45,716 nt of DNA from G020353115 sp964389685 (GTDB lineage: Bacteria > Bacteroidota > Bacteroidia > Bacteroidales > VadinHA17): contig CAYMFM010000027.1 of NCBI GenBank assembly GCA_964389685.1, positions 1-45,716 of the forward strand. Direction: 5' to 3'. Of this stretch, positions 18,147 through 26,156 are shown one piece after another (the first letter of the stretch is position 1; every line of letters begins with the position of its first letter). The translations under genes and the position numbers were made by a program. The notes beneath the pieces were generated by a model. It ran no database searches. It had not been told where the DNA came from and saw nothing but the letters and a program-made list of their open reading frames with translations.

Positions 18147-19532
18147 ATGAAAGATCTGACCACTGGTAAAGAGAGCCGGTTAATCCTGAATTTTGCCCTT
18201 CCAATGCTGCTTGGCAACGTGTTTCAGCAACTCTACAACATCGTTGACAGCATCATTGTTGGCAATTTCATTGGAAAAGAGGCACTGGCAGCCGTTGGTG
18301 CATCCTTTCCCATCATCTTTACCCTGATCTCTCTGATCATTGGAATTGCTTCGGGTACAACCATTGTGATTGCCCAGTATTTCGGTGCCAAGGACCTGGA
18401 CAGGGTAAAGCGGGCTATTGATACGCTTTATATATTTGTCTTCTTTGCCTCGATCTTTATTACCATTGTGGGTATCACTTTCAGCGAATCGATTTTCCGG
18501 TTGCTGCAACTCCCTGAAGAGATCCTGCCACAGGCAAAAAGCTATATAAACGTTTATATGCTCGGAATAATTGCATCCTTTGGTTTTAATGGCACCAGTG
18601 CCATCCTGCGGGGTCTGGGTGATTCCAAAACTCCAATGGTCTTTCTGATCATTTCCACTTTTTTTAACATCGGGTTTGACCTGCTGTTTGTCCTGGTTTT
18701 CAAATGGGGGATTGTGGGTGTTGCCGTTGCAACCATCATTGCCCAGGGCGGCGCATTCATTACGGCAATCATCTATCTGAACCGTTACCACCAGATCATG
18801 CAGTTTTCGCTGGTAAATATGAAATTCGACCGGGATATCTTCCGGAAGAGTTTCCGCATCGGATTGCCAACCGGTTTTCAACACACCTTTGTTGCTCTTG
18901 GAGGAATAGCCGTACTGGGCATCGTTAACACCTTTGGAACCGATGTCATTGCAGCATATTCCGTGGCCGGAAGGATTGATTCTATTGCCATCCTGCCGGC
19001 CATGAATTTCTCTGCCGCCCTTGCCACATTCGTAGGCCAGAACCTGGGAGCCAATAAATCGTCAAGAGTAAAAACCGGTTTTCGTACCACACTATTCATG
19101 TCATCCGTGATCGCCATCTCCGTTACGATTGTTGTTTTGCTTTTCAGCCAATTCTTCATGGCGTTATTTACCCCGGATCCGGAGGTCATCCGGATCGGTA
19201 AAGAATACCTGGTCATCGTAAGCTCATTTTACCTGATCATATCCGCCCTGTTTATGACCAATGGTGTAATGCGAGGTGCAGGGGATACCCTTATTCCCAT
19301 GTTCATTACCCTGTTTTCTCTCTGGATCATACGAGTTCCGCTTTCCTATTTCCTGTCACGCAGCATGAGTGAAATGGGAATATGGTGGGCCATACCCATT
19401 GGATGGAGTATGGGATTGATCGTGTCTTATTCCTATTACCTGACCGGAAGATGGAAACGAAAGGTCATCGTAAAGCATGAAAAACCGGAGGAAAATGGAT
19501 TCACAACCGCGGCAGCCAAAACCCGTCCATAA
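18147..19532 (+). CDS. MATE family efflux transporter
   Basis: Predicted 461 residues with about twelve transmembrane helices in two homologous halves. The N-terminal ESRLILNFALPMLLGNVFQQLYNIVDSIIVGNFIGKEALAAVG is the typical MatE start, and FNGTSAILRGLGDSKTPM and TNGVMRGAGDTLIPM are the repeated MATE motifs of the two halves. Members export drugs, organic cations or metabolites using Na+ or H+ gradients from the inner membrane. The 225-base upstream spacer contains TCCGCC/GGCGGA inverted motifs; GGAG lies a few bases before the ATG. The substrate is unknown. Confidence 0.93.
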   Translation: MKDLTTGKESRLILNFALPMLLGNVFQQLYNIVDSIIVGNFIGKEALAAVGASFPIIFTLISLIIGIASGTTIVIAQYFGAKDLDRVKRAIDTLYIFVFFASIFITIVGITFSESIFRLLQLPEEILPQAKSYINVYMLGIIASFGFNGTSAILRGLGDSKTPMVFLIISTFFNIGFDLLFVLVFKWGIVGVAVATIIAQGGAFITAIIYLNRYHQIMQFSLVNMKFDRDIFRKSFRIGLPTGFQHTFVALGGIAVLGIVNTFGTDVIAAYSVAGRIDSIAILPAMNFSAALATFVGQNLGANKSSRVKTGFRTTLFMSSVIAISVTIVVLLFSQFFMALFTPDPEVIRIGKEYLVIVSSFYLIISALFMTNGVMRGAGDTLIPMFITLFSLWIIRVPLSYFLSRSMSEMGIWWAIPIGWSMGLIVSYSYYLTGRWKRKVIVKHEKPEENGFTTAAAKTRP

Positions 19533-19562
19533 TTGAATTTCCCCCTGATTATCTTATCTTTG
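19533..19562 (+). promoter_or_regulatory. Bacteroidota-type promoter for yicC
   Basis: TTG at 19533-19535 is followed after exactly 19 bases by TATCTTTG at 19555-19562, matching the -33 TTTG / -7 TAnnTTTG promoter of this phylum. It lies 37 bases upstream of the yicC ATG. This is the best promoter match I found. Confidence 0.6.
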
Positions 19563-19599
19563 AAAAGGTTATTTCGTTATGCTATAATATTATTTGAAG

Positions 19600-20475
19600 A
19601 TGATCAAATCAATGACAGGCTTTGGCCAGGCCGTTTGCGAGCTGCCAAAGAAGAAAATACACATAGAAATTAAATCCCTGAATAGTAAACAACTGGATAT
19701 TAACACCAAATTGCCATTGATTTACAGGGAAAAAGAACTGGAAATCCGGAACTTGATTGGGAAGTATCTGATCAGGGGAAAGATTGACCTCTCTCTCTTC
19801 ACCGAAGTAATGGAAGATGAAAATGTGCCGGTTATAAACCATAGTGTCGTGGTTAATTACTATAACCAGTTGAAGCAGATTACCGACGAACTGAAGATCG
19901 AAAACAAGGAGCCTTTGTTGCCCATCGTCCTGAGATTACCGGATACCCTTTCCACTGAAAAGAAGGAACTGGATGAGAAAGAATGGGTGGTTGTGAGCAG
20001 GGAAATAGTGAATGCTGCAGAAAAAGTGAACCAGTTCAGGTTGCAGGAAGGGGAATCCCTTGCAACCCATATAAATCAACAGATTGATCTGATCCTTCAC
20101 CTTCTTGGAGAAATTGAGAAAATTGAAAAAAACAGGGTGAAAAAGATTGAGGATCGCATCCGGGATAATGTACTGTCAAAACTGGGCCCTGATGAATATG
20201 ATCAGAATCGATTTGAACAGGAATTGATCTATTACCTGGAAAAACTTGATTTTTCGGAGGAAAAGGTCAGACTGAAAAACCACTGCAGCTATTTTCTTCA
20301 GACAACTCAAAAGGATGAACCGGTAGGTAAAAAACTCGGATTTATTGCACAGGAGATCGGCAGGGAGATCAATACCCTGGGATCGAAAGCCAACGATACC
20401 GATATCCAGAAACTGGTCGTTCAGATGAAAGATGCACTGGAAAAAATAAAAGAGCAGGTGTTGAATATTTTATAG
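19600..20475 (+). CDS. yicC: YicC family endoribonuclease
   Basis: Predicted 291 residues from the ATG at 19600 (MIKSMTGFGQA); an upstream TTG is a spurious extension. The N-terminal SMTGFGQA and IEIKSLNSKQLD belong to the YicC N-domain, and the C-terminal DUF1732 region has the conserved GKKLGFIAQEIGREINTLGSKANDTDIQKLVVQMKDALEKIKEQVLNI. YicC homologues are reported as RNases. In many bacteria yicC is directly followed by gmk; here a four-helix-bundle gene and repeats separate them by about 610 bases. Confidence 0.93.
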   Translation: MIKSMTGFGQAVCELPKKKIHIEIKSLNSKQLDINTKLPLIYREKELEIRNLIGKYLIRGKIDLSLFTEVMEDENVPVINHSVVVNYYNQLKQITDELKIENKEPLLPIVLRLPDTLSTEKKELDEKEWVVVSREIVNAAEKVNQFRLQEGESLATHINQQIDLILHLLGEIEKIEKNRVKKIEDRIRDNVLSKLGPDEYDQNRFEQELIYYLEKLDFSEEKVRLKNHCSYFLQTTQKDEPVGKKLGFIAQEIGREINTLGSKANDTDIQKLVVQMKDALEKIKEQVLNIL

Positions 20476-20548
20476 ATTACGCTTCAGAAAAGACCAGATT
20501 TTAAATCCTGGAATTATCCGGTATTGATTCAATATAGAAACAAATATC

Positions 20549-20605
20549 GAACAAGCCCGCCTGCCGGACGGGCAGAGATTAACGATTTATGATTTAAGAT
20601 ATCAA
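20549..20605. repeat. Left flank of four-helix-bundle cassette 1 (palindromic module plus 7-bp array)
   Basis: GAACAAGCCCGCCTGCC (20549-20565) begins a GC-rich hairpin, then heptamers GATTAAC, GATTTAT, GATTTAA and GATATCA run up to the start of the gene at 20608. Both parts recur inverted on the other side of the gene (20973-21036). Confidence 0.8.
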
Positions 20606-20607
20606 TT

Positions 20608-20970
20608 ATGGACAAATTCGATTTGGAAGAGCGTTTAATTGAGTTTTCGGTTCTAATAATTGAAATAGCAAATGAATTGCCCAATACAAAAACAGGGAAC
20701 CATCTTGCTGGTCAGATTATCAGATCTGGCACATCTCTTTCTCTTAATTATGGTGAAGCACAAAGTGCTGAATCAAGAAGAGATTTTATTCATAAAATGA
20801 AAATTATCTTAAAAGAATTGCGAGAAACTTTGATATGTTTGAAAATAATTCACAGAGCAAAACTCCATAAAGATGAGGCAAAATTAAAAAGAGCAATGAG
20901 TGAAAATGATGAATTATTATCAATTTTTGTTAAGAGTATTGAAACAGCCCAAAAGAACTTGAAGAAATGA
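20608..20970 (+). CDS. Four-helix-bundle protein, 23S rRNA IVS-protein family (cassette 1)
   Basis: Predicted 120 residues, all helical. Family hallmarks are an N-terminal amphipathic helix (FDLEERLIEFSVLIIEIANELP), then GNHLAGQIIRSGTSLSLNYGEAQSAESRRDFIHKMKIILKELRETLICLKII. This is the family that includes proteins encoded in intervening sequences of some 23S rRNA genes and is related to the Avd accessory protein of diversity-generating retroelements; its exact role is unknown. It is richer in A+T than yicC and gmk, lies in the same direction between them, and is enclosed by inverted repeats. I infer that it was inserted into a pre-existing yicC-gmk-nadD operon. Confidence 0.9.
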   Translation: MDKFDLEERLIEFSVLIIEIANELPNTKTGNHLAGQIIRSGTSLSLNYGEAQSAESRRDFIHKMKIILKELRETLICLKIIHRAKLHKDEAKLKRAMSENDELLSIFVKSIETAQKNLKK

Positions 20971-20972
20971 TT

Positions 20973-21036
20973 ATTGTTAGACCTCTATCTGAGATCGTTA
21001 ATCGATGTTCCCTGCCTGTGGCAGGCAGGCTTGTTC
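20973..21036. repeat. Right flank of cassette 1, inverted relative to the left flank
   Basis: ATCGTTAAT (20994-21002) is the exact inverse of ATTAACGAT at 20578-20586, and GGCAGGCAGGCTTGTTC (21020-21036) is the inverse of the left GAACAAGCC arm with one mismatch in 17. Read on the minus strand, heptamers GATTAAC, GATCTCA and GATAGAG are visible. Confidence 0.8.
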
Positions 21037-21086
21037 TTAAGTCAAATTGTAATGATCATTTCAGGTAATCCATACTTTAATTAATA

Positions 21087-21674
21087 ATGAATTTTGTTTC
21101 ACATAAAGGTAAATTAATCATTGTCTCCGCCCCATCAGGAGCCGGAAAAACCACGGTTGTTCATCACCTGCTGAAACAGGATCTGGGGTTGGTGTTTTCG
21201 GTTTCAGCCTGCAGCCGGGAAAAAAGGGTTGATGAGGTGGACGGAAAAGACTACTATTTTATCCCGGTGGAACAGTTCAAAAACAAGATCAGGAATGATG
21301 AATTTGTAGAATGGGAAGAGGTTTATCCAGGACAGTTTTATGGCACCTTGCGATCAGAAATAGAGCGGATCTGGGCAAAGGGGAGCCACGTCATTTTTGA
21401 TGTCGATGTTATCGGTGGATTGAACCTCAAACGGAAATTTCCGGATCAGTCGCTGGCAATTTTTGTAATGCCTCCATCCATTGAAGAATTGGAAAAACGG
21501 TTGGACCGAAGGTCATCTGACAGCGATGAAAGCATCCGTAAACGAATTGAAAAAGCACGGAAGGAGATCTCCTATTCAAACCAGTTTGATGTGGTTATTG
21601 TGAATGATGTCCTTGAGACAGCGCTGGAAGAAGCAAAGCAAACCGTTCGGAAATTCTTAACACCAAAGGAATGA
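21087..21674 (+). CDS. gmk: Guanylate kinase
   Basis: Predicted 195 residues. The P-loop SAPSGAGKTT (about 14-23), the EVDGKDYYFIPVEQF segment, FVEWEEVYPGQFYGTLRSEIE (GMP binding) and the RxxxRSSDSDESIRKRI lid are all present. It phosphorylates GMP to GDP in the cytosol. A minor oddity is SACSREKR where most members have a Ser-Thr-Arg style GMP-binding loop. Its last four bases overlap the nadD start (ATGA), so the two are translationally coupled. Confidence 0.96.
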   Translation: MNFVSHKGKLIIVSAPSGAGKTTVVHHLLKQDLGLVFSVSACSREKRVDEVDGKDYYFIPVEQFKNKIRNDEFVEWEEVYPGQFYGTLRSEIERIWAKGSHVIFDVDVIGGLNLKRKFPDQSLAIFVMPPSIEELEKRLDRRSSDSDESIRKRIEKARKEISYSNQFDVVIVNDVLETALEEAKQTVRKFLTPKE

Positions 21675-22261
21675 AAATCGGACTCTACTTCGGATCGTTT
21701 AATCCGATCCATATCGGGCACCTGGCAATTGCCAACTATATGGTGGAATTTACCGATATCGACCAGGTCTGGTTTGTCATCAGTCCGCAAAACCCATTGA
21801 AGAAAAGAGATACCCTGCTTGCTGATTATCACCGCCTTGAACTGGTTGAAAAAGCGATACATGACGAACCTAAATTTCAGGCATCCGACATTGAATTCAG
21901 ACTTCCCAAACCATCCTATACCATCGATACGTTAACCTACCTTTCGGAGAAGCATCCGAATCACCAGTTCACACTGATCATGGGGGAAGATAATCTCAAC
22001 ACACTGCCAAAGTGGAAAAACTTCAGGGAGTTGCTGGATCGGTATCCGATCTATGCCTATCCACGTGAAGGGGACAATGCTGGTAATACGAAGGTGCTCA
22101 AACTCTTGGAAAACGCCTCGATCACCCTGGTCAACGCACCCCGGATAGAGATCTCCTCCAGTTTTATCCGGCAATCCATCCGAAAAAAGAAAGAGATACG
22201 TCATTTTCTGCCTCCGGAGGTATGGCAATACATCGATGAGATGAATTTTTACAGGAAATAA
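21671..22261 (+). CDS. nadD: Nicotinate-nucleotide adenylyltransferase
   Basis: Predicted 196 residues. The N-terminal GLYFGSFNPIHIGHLAIANYM contains the nucleotidyltransferase GxFNPxHxGH motif, and the C-terminal PRIEISSSFIRQSIRKKKEIRHFLPPEVWQYI contains the ISSTxIR-type motif. It makes deamido-NAD from nicotinate mononucleotide and ATP. It overlaps gmk by four bases. No gene follows for about 690 bases on this strand. Confidence 0.95.
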   Translation: MKIGLYFGSFNPIHIGHLAIANYMVEFTDIDQVWFVISPQNPLKKRDTLLADYHRLELVEKAIHDEPKFQASDIEFRLPKPSYTIDTLTYLSEKHPNHQFTLIMGEDNLNTLPKWKNFRELLDRYPIYAYPREGDNAGNTKVLKLLENASITLVNAPRIEISSSFIRQSIRKKKEIRHFLPPEVWQYIDEMNFYRK

Positions 22262-22952
22262 GGCGACTAAAATAGAGTTGTCCAACTTTGCATGGTGAGT
22301 GAATTAACAAATATCAAACAACAAATCCCAAATAAATTCCAATTTCGAAATTTCAATTAGCAAGGATTTGAGTATATGTATAGAAAATCTTTGCCTTCCG
22401 GTTACAGGGATCAGCCTCTGTTAAAGCAGAAACAAAGTAGGTCGACTCTCTGAGTCGACTAGCACACTATGAAATGGTATCAATTTGTACTTCTGTTTAG
22501 AGCAGGATTACATCTCTTCCTCTTGGAGAGGGAAAATCCTGATAATCACGCCATGCGTATTATCAGGGTTAGGGGGGAGTATCAGTGTTATCCAATTAAT
22601 TTACTGCGCATGTAGACCAAATATAGTTTGATGCGGGCCGGTCCATGGAACGTTTTCCCCCTGAATAACAAGGAGGTTGGACCGGAATTTTTAGGCTCTC
22701 TCAACCCCGGGTTGCCCCTGTGAAATAGCTATATTCTCAGACGACCTGGATGAGCAAAGAATAATTTTACTTCCCGGGCATAATGCTAAAACGAAAGATT
22801 ATTTCACAGGGTTACCCGGAGCTATTCAATATTAACCCCCTCCGGGGGTTTTTACTGAAAAACGCCGTCAGGTCTTCAAGATCCTGCAGAGTTTATTGAG
22901 TTAACTATCCGTCAGACCAGCCAATCGGTCAGACGGAACCCATTCAATTGGT
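22262..22952. other. Repeat-rich intergenic region after nadD
   Basis: No convincing gene. Contents in order: a 7-bp-period array (about 22309-22360, heptamers such as AAATCCC and AAATAAA); a GTCGACTC/GAGTCGAC hairpin (22441-22459); a CCTGATAAT/ATTATCAGG inverted repeat (22538-22567); long arms CCGGGTTGCCCCTGTGAAATA (22707-22727) and TATTTCACAGGGTTACCCGG (22800-22819); a C5/G5 hairpin with T-tract (22834-22853); and a TCCGTCAGACC/GGTCAGACGGA hairpin (22908-22937). Confidence 0.75.
22834..22853 (+). terminator. Hairpin with T-tract
   Basis: AACCCCC, a TCC loop, GGGGGTT and a short T run form an intrinsic-terminator shape on the plus strand. It is about 570 bases after nadD, so whether it ends that transcript is uncertain. 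Confidence 0.4.
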
Positions 22953-24478
22953 TTATTGTTCCCCGGAACCCTCTGGAATACAACTAATTATTGCTGCCAA
23001 GTAGTCATTCTTATCAAACGCTGACACGGAATATCCCAATCGCACCACCACCAGGTCACAGGAGGGAATAATGAATACATACTGTCCTTTGAATCCCTGG
23101 CAGTAGAACAGGTCTTCTGGAACATCCGGCAGGAAATCGCCACGGTTGAGCCAGAAGTACGCACCATACTCACCTTCCGATCCGCTGGCAGTCTGGCGGG
23201 TATAATCAACCCACGAGGGAGAGAGGATGGTATCTCCATTAAAAATCCCATCATTCAAATAGAGCAAACCGAACCGTGCCCAGTCACGTGCGGTGGCATA
23301 CATGTAGGATGAGAAGACAAAATTACCGGCAGGATCGGTCTCCAGGACAACACTGGTCATGCCAATTCGATGAAATAACTCCTGCGAGGGAAAAGCAAGA
23401 TAATCTTCTCCATCACCCAGGATTGTTCTCATTTTACCGGACCAGATGTTGGGTGTCCCCGATGAATAAAACCAAACATCACCGGGTGGATCTTTCAGTT
23501 CTGACTGGATAGCAAACTGATACATATCCTTCTCCATATAGAGCATTCGCGTAACGTGAGAAAGGTTGAAATAGTTCTCAACCCATTCCAGTCCGGTATT
23601 CATATGTATCATGTGACCGAGAAGAATGTTTTCTCGTTCATCGTCACTCCATTCCGGTATACCCAAAGGCTGGGCCGGATCAAAAAGACCTTTTCGGTAA
23701 AGGATACCTGCCAGGGCATTGGATACGCTTTTTGTCATGGACCATCCCAGCAACGGAGTATTTTTATCTGCTCCCGGAGCATATTTTTCCGCAATAACAG
23801 TATCCCTGTAAACAACCAGCAGCGCAAAGGTTTTCACACGCTCCTCCCCTGCTTTATCGAAAGCCGTATCCACTATTTCATTCAGGCGGGAATAGTCTAC
23901 TCCCGCCGGAAGGGTTTCGGACAGCACATCTCCCATGGGCCAGGGAATGGTATCCTGGTTGCCTGGAAACCGGTTGATGTCCGGACTCTTTACACGTTTC
24001 AGTTCATCCGTGGTATAGCCGATCACACTCACACATCCCAATCCTTCGCGGTAGACGGCTTTTCTTTTAGCCAAACCAAGAAGCGAACTTGTAACAATCT
24101 GGTTATCATAGTCAACCCTGTTTTTAGCAAGGTTTACCGGAAAGAAATTTAATTCCTGGTTTTCAACCTGGTCCTGTGTCCGGCCTGAAACGAAAATCCC
24201 GGATGCCAGGTTCTTGGANNNNNNNNNNNNNNNNNNNNNNNNNNNNNNNNNNNNNNNNNNNNNNNNNNNNNNNNNNNNNNNNNNNNNNNNNNNNNNNNNN
24301 NNNNNNNNNNNNNNNNNNCAACCTGGTCCTGTGTCCGGCCTGAAACGAAAATCCCGGATGCCAGGTTCTTGGAGGCATAGCCGGTCAGTATGGGAAGTCT
24401 TGGTGCGGCATAGAATACAGCCACGATGATAACAACAATCAGGAAGGTCCAGAGACTCTTCTTACTCCATTTTTTCAT
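22953..24478 (-). CDS. Exported serine hydrolase (beta-lactamase class C-like), interrupted by an artificial scaffold gap
   Basis: Starts at the ATG at 24476-24478 with a membrane anchor or signal (MKKWSKKSLWTFLIVVIIVAVFY). The 100 Ns at 24219-24318 are flanked by an exact 55-base duplication (24164-24218 and 24319-24373). Collapsing it gives a continuous 456-residue frame that runs through RTQDQVENQELNF. Catalytic motifs are SMTK (SxxK, in LLGWSMTKSVSNA), YSS (YxS/N type, in VWFYSSGTPNIWSG) and a late GFKGQYVFI segment in place of the KTG/HxG box. Members are periplasmic or surface beta-lactamase-fold esterases, peptidases or amidases; the substrate is unknown. The gene has hairpins with GTCAGAC stems on both sides. 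Confidence 0.88.
24219..24318. other. Scaffold gap (100 N) with duplicated 55-bp flanks
   Basis: Same signature as the gap at 12841: exactly 100 Ns between two identical 55-base flanks. The serine hydrolase frame is restored when one copy and the Ns are removed. Confidence 0.9.
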
Positions 24479-24553
24479 GAGAATAATATTATTTACTGTT
24501 TGTTTACGTTCTTAAAATTAAACCAACAATTCATAAAAAACAAAAAACCCTAT

Positions 24554-24652
24554 CCGTCAGACCCTGAATGGGTCAGACGGTTGGGTAAAATTCGGTCTGA
24601 CCGATAAATAAACCGGAAACTCCATCTGTCAGACCCGGAATGGGTCAGACAG
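24554..24652. repeat. Tandem hairpins with GTCAGAC stems
   Basis: CCGTCAGACCC/GGGTCAGACGG (24554-24580), TCGGTCTGACCGA (24592-24604) and CTGTCAGACCC/GGGTCAGACAG (24626-24652). The first and third differ by a paired C-to-T / G-to-A change, which preserves the stem. Confidence 0.8.
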
Positions 24653-24667
24653 TTCGAGTATACCCAT

Positions 24668-24705
24668 AAAAAAAAATCGTCAGACGAACGGCAGTCGTCT
24701 GACGA
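24668..24705 (-). terminator. Intrinsic terminator of the 2-oxoacid oxidoreductase operon
   Basis: On the minus strand, TCGTCAGACGA, a 7-base loop and TCGTCTGACGA form a perfect 11-bp stem followed immediately by nine Ts. It begins 46 bases after the gamma-subunit stop codon. Confidence 0.8.
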
Positions 24706-24750
24706 ATAGTATACATATATGAGTTGTAATGCACTGGTAATCAAAGAGAA

Positions 24751-25302
24751 CTACAGGGTTGACACTTCCTGCACAATCTCCATCCCCCGGGAAATTGCCT
24801 GTTCATTGATGGGGATCAGGTGATTATATCTTGCCGGCAGTGATTTCTTCAATCCCTTAATTACATTCTCTTGTTTGATTATGGGTTTGATTTTCAGGTA
24901 GCCACCCAGTACAATCATGTTAAATATTATGGTGGTTTCCATTTTGGCAGCCTCTTCCGCAGCATCTATCCGGTAGATGTTGATATCTTTTCGCTCCGGA
25001 TGGCGTGATATTCCGTTTCCATCATACAACAGCAAACCTCCCGGTTTGACATTCGGTTCAAATTTATCGAGTGATTGCTGGTTAAGGAGAATTGCTGTAT
25101 CAAACGAATTGAGTATGGGTGAACTGATCCGTTCATCGCTGACAATTACAGTAACATTGGCAGTTCCTCCCCGCATTTCCGGGCCGTAGGAAGGCATCCA
25201 GCTCACTTCCTGGTCCTGCATAACGCCGGAATAACAGATAATTTTTCCCATGGAGAGCACTCCCTGTCCGCCAAAACCGGCTATGATGATTTCTTCAGTC
25301 AT
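24751..25302 (-). CDS. 2-oxoacid:ferredoxin oxidoreductase, gamma subunit
   Basis: Predicted 183 residues with the family motifs IIIAGFGGQGVLSMGKI (about 5-21) and SYGPEMRGGTANVTVIVSDE (about 38-57), which help bind CoA. It is the catalytic gamma component of the pyruvate/2-oxoglutarate/2-oxoisovalerate ferredoxin oxidoreductases. The split four-gene order (delta, alpha, beta, gamma) resembles VOR/KOR enzymes, and by similarity I favour the branched-chain (VOR) or 2-oxoglutarate type. It is the last gene of the operon, followed by a strong terminator. Confidence 0.88.
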   Translation of the reverse strand: MTEEIIIAGFGGQGVLSMGKIICYSGVMQDQEVSWMPSYGPEMRGGTANVTVIVSDERISSPILNSFDTAILLNQQSLDKFEPNVKPGGLLLYDGNGISRHPERKDINIYRIDAAEEAAKMETTIIFNMIVLGGYLKIKPIIKQENVIKGLKKSLPARYNHLIPINEQAISRGMEIVQEVSTL

Positions 25303-25309
25303 AGTGTAT

Positions 25310-25374
25310 GTTAATCGTTAATAGTCAAATAATCTTAAATTCGAAATCCACAATCCGAAATCCGCAATTCTAAT
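25310..25374. repeat. 7-bp-period arrays filling the beta-gamma gap
   Basis: Heptamers GTTAATC, GTTAATA and GTCAAAT (25310-25330), then TTCGAAA, TCCACAA, TCCGAAA, TCCGCAA and TTCTAAT (25340-25374), occupy almost the whole 71-base space between two genes of one operon. The end touches the beta-subunit stop codon. Confidence 0.75.
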
Positions 25375-26153
25375 TATTCTTCAGGAACCTTTAAATCTCC
25401 GAGTGGATAGAACGGGAACATGTTCTCAACCATCCATTCGTTTGCCTGGACCGGCGTCATTTTCCACCCGGAAGGGCAACTGGATACCACCTCAATAAAG
25501 CAGACTCCTTTGTCCAGTTTCTGATATTCGAATGCTTTGCGGATTGCTTTTTTTGTTTTCCGGACATTCGCCGGGGAGTGGACCGATTGCCGGGTTACGT
25601 AATAGGTACCGGGCAGCGTTGCCACAATCTCGGTCATTCTCAATGGGTTTCCCATCGTCTTAACATCTCTACCATAGGGTGAGGTTGAAGATTTCATGTT
25701 GGGTATTGTGGTAGGTGCCATTTGTCCGCCGGTCATACCGTATATGCCGTTGTTGATAAAAATGATGGCAAAATTTTCTCCCCGGTTACAGGCATGGATG
25801 GTTTCCGCTGTTCCGATGGCAGCCAGGTCACCATCACCCTGATAGGTAAACACATATTTATCCGGTCTGAGTCTTTTCACTGCCGTTGCCAGTGCAGGAG
25901 CCCTTCCATGGGCTGCCTCCTGCATATCGATATCCATGTAGTTATACATCAGTACGGAGCACCCCACCGGGGCTATTCCAATGGTTTCTGACTGGATACC
26001 GAGTTCCTCAATTACTTCTGCCAGGATCCGGTGTGTTGTTCCATGTCCGCAACCGGGACAATAATGCATCACATTCTCTGTCAGAACGCTGGTTCTTTCA
26101 TACACCAGGTTTTCCTGAGCAATGATCTTTTTGTTTTCTATTGTTTCAGGCAT
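25374..26153 (-). CDS. 2-oxoacid:ferredoxin oxidoreductase, beta subunit (TPP-binding)
   Basis: Predicted 259 residues. The N-terminal HYCPGCGHGTTHRI carries the conserved CxxC, GDGDLAAIG and INNGIYGMTGGQMAPTT form the thiamine diphosphate/Mg site (GDG...NN), and SCPSGWKMTPVQANEWM is typical of VOR/KOR beta subunits. With the alpha subunit it decarboxylates a 2-oxoacid and passes electrons to ferredoxin. The gap to alpha is only 3 bases. Confidence 0.92.
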   Translation of the reverse strand: MPETIENKKIIAQENLVYERTSVLTENVMHYCPGCGHGTTHRILAEVIEELGIQSETIGIAPVGCSVLMYNYMDIDMQEAAHGRAPALATAVKRLRPDKYVFTYQGDGDLAAIGTAETIHACNRGENFAIIFINNGIYGMTGGQMAPTTIPNMKSSTSPYGRDVKTMGNPLRMTEIVATLPGTYYVTRQSVHSPANVRKTKKAIRKAFEYQKLDKGVCFIEVVSSCPSGWKMTPVQANEWMVENMFPFYPLGDLKVPEE

Positions 26154-26156
26154 GGG

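Noticed and set aside
24149..24478. Separate small membrane-protein gene upstream of the serine hydrolase
   Set aside because: The frame exists only because of the artificial gap; merging the 55-base duplicate makes it the N-terminus of the hydrolase.
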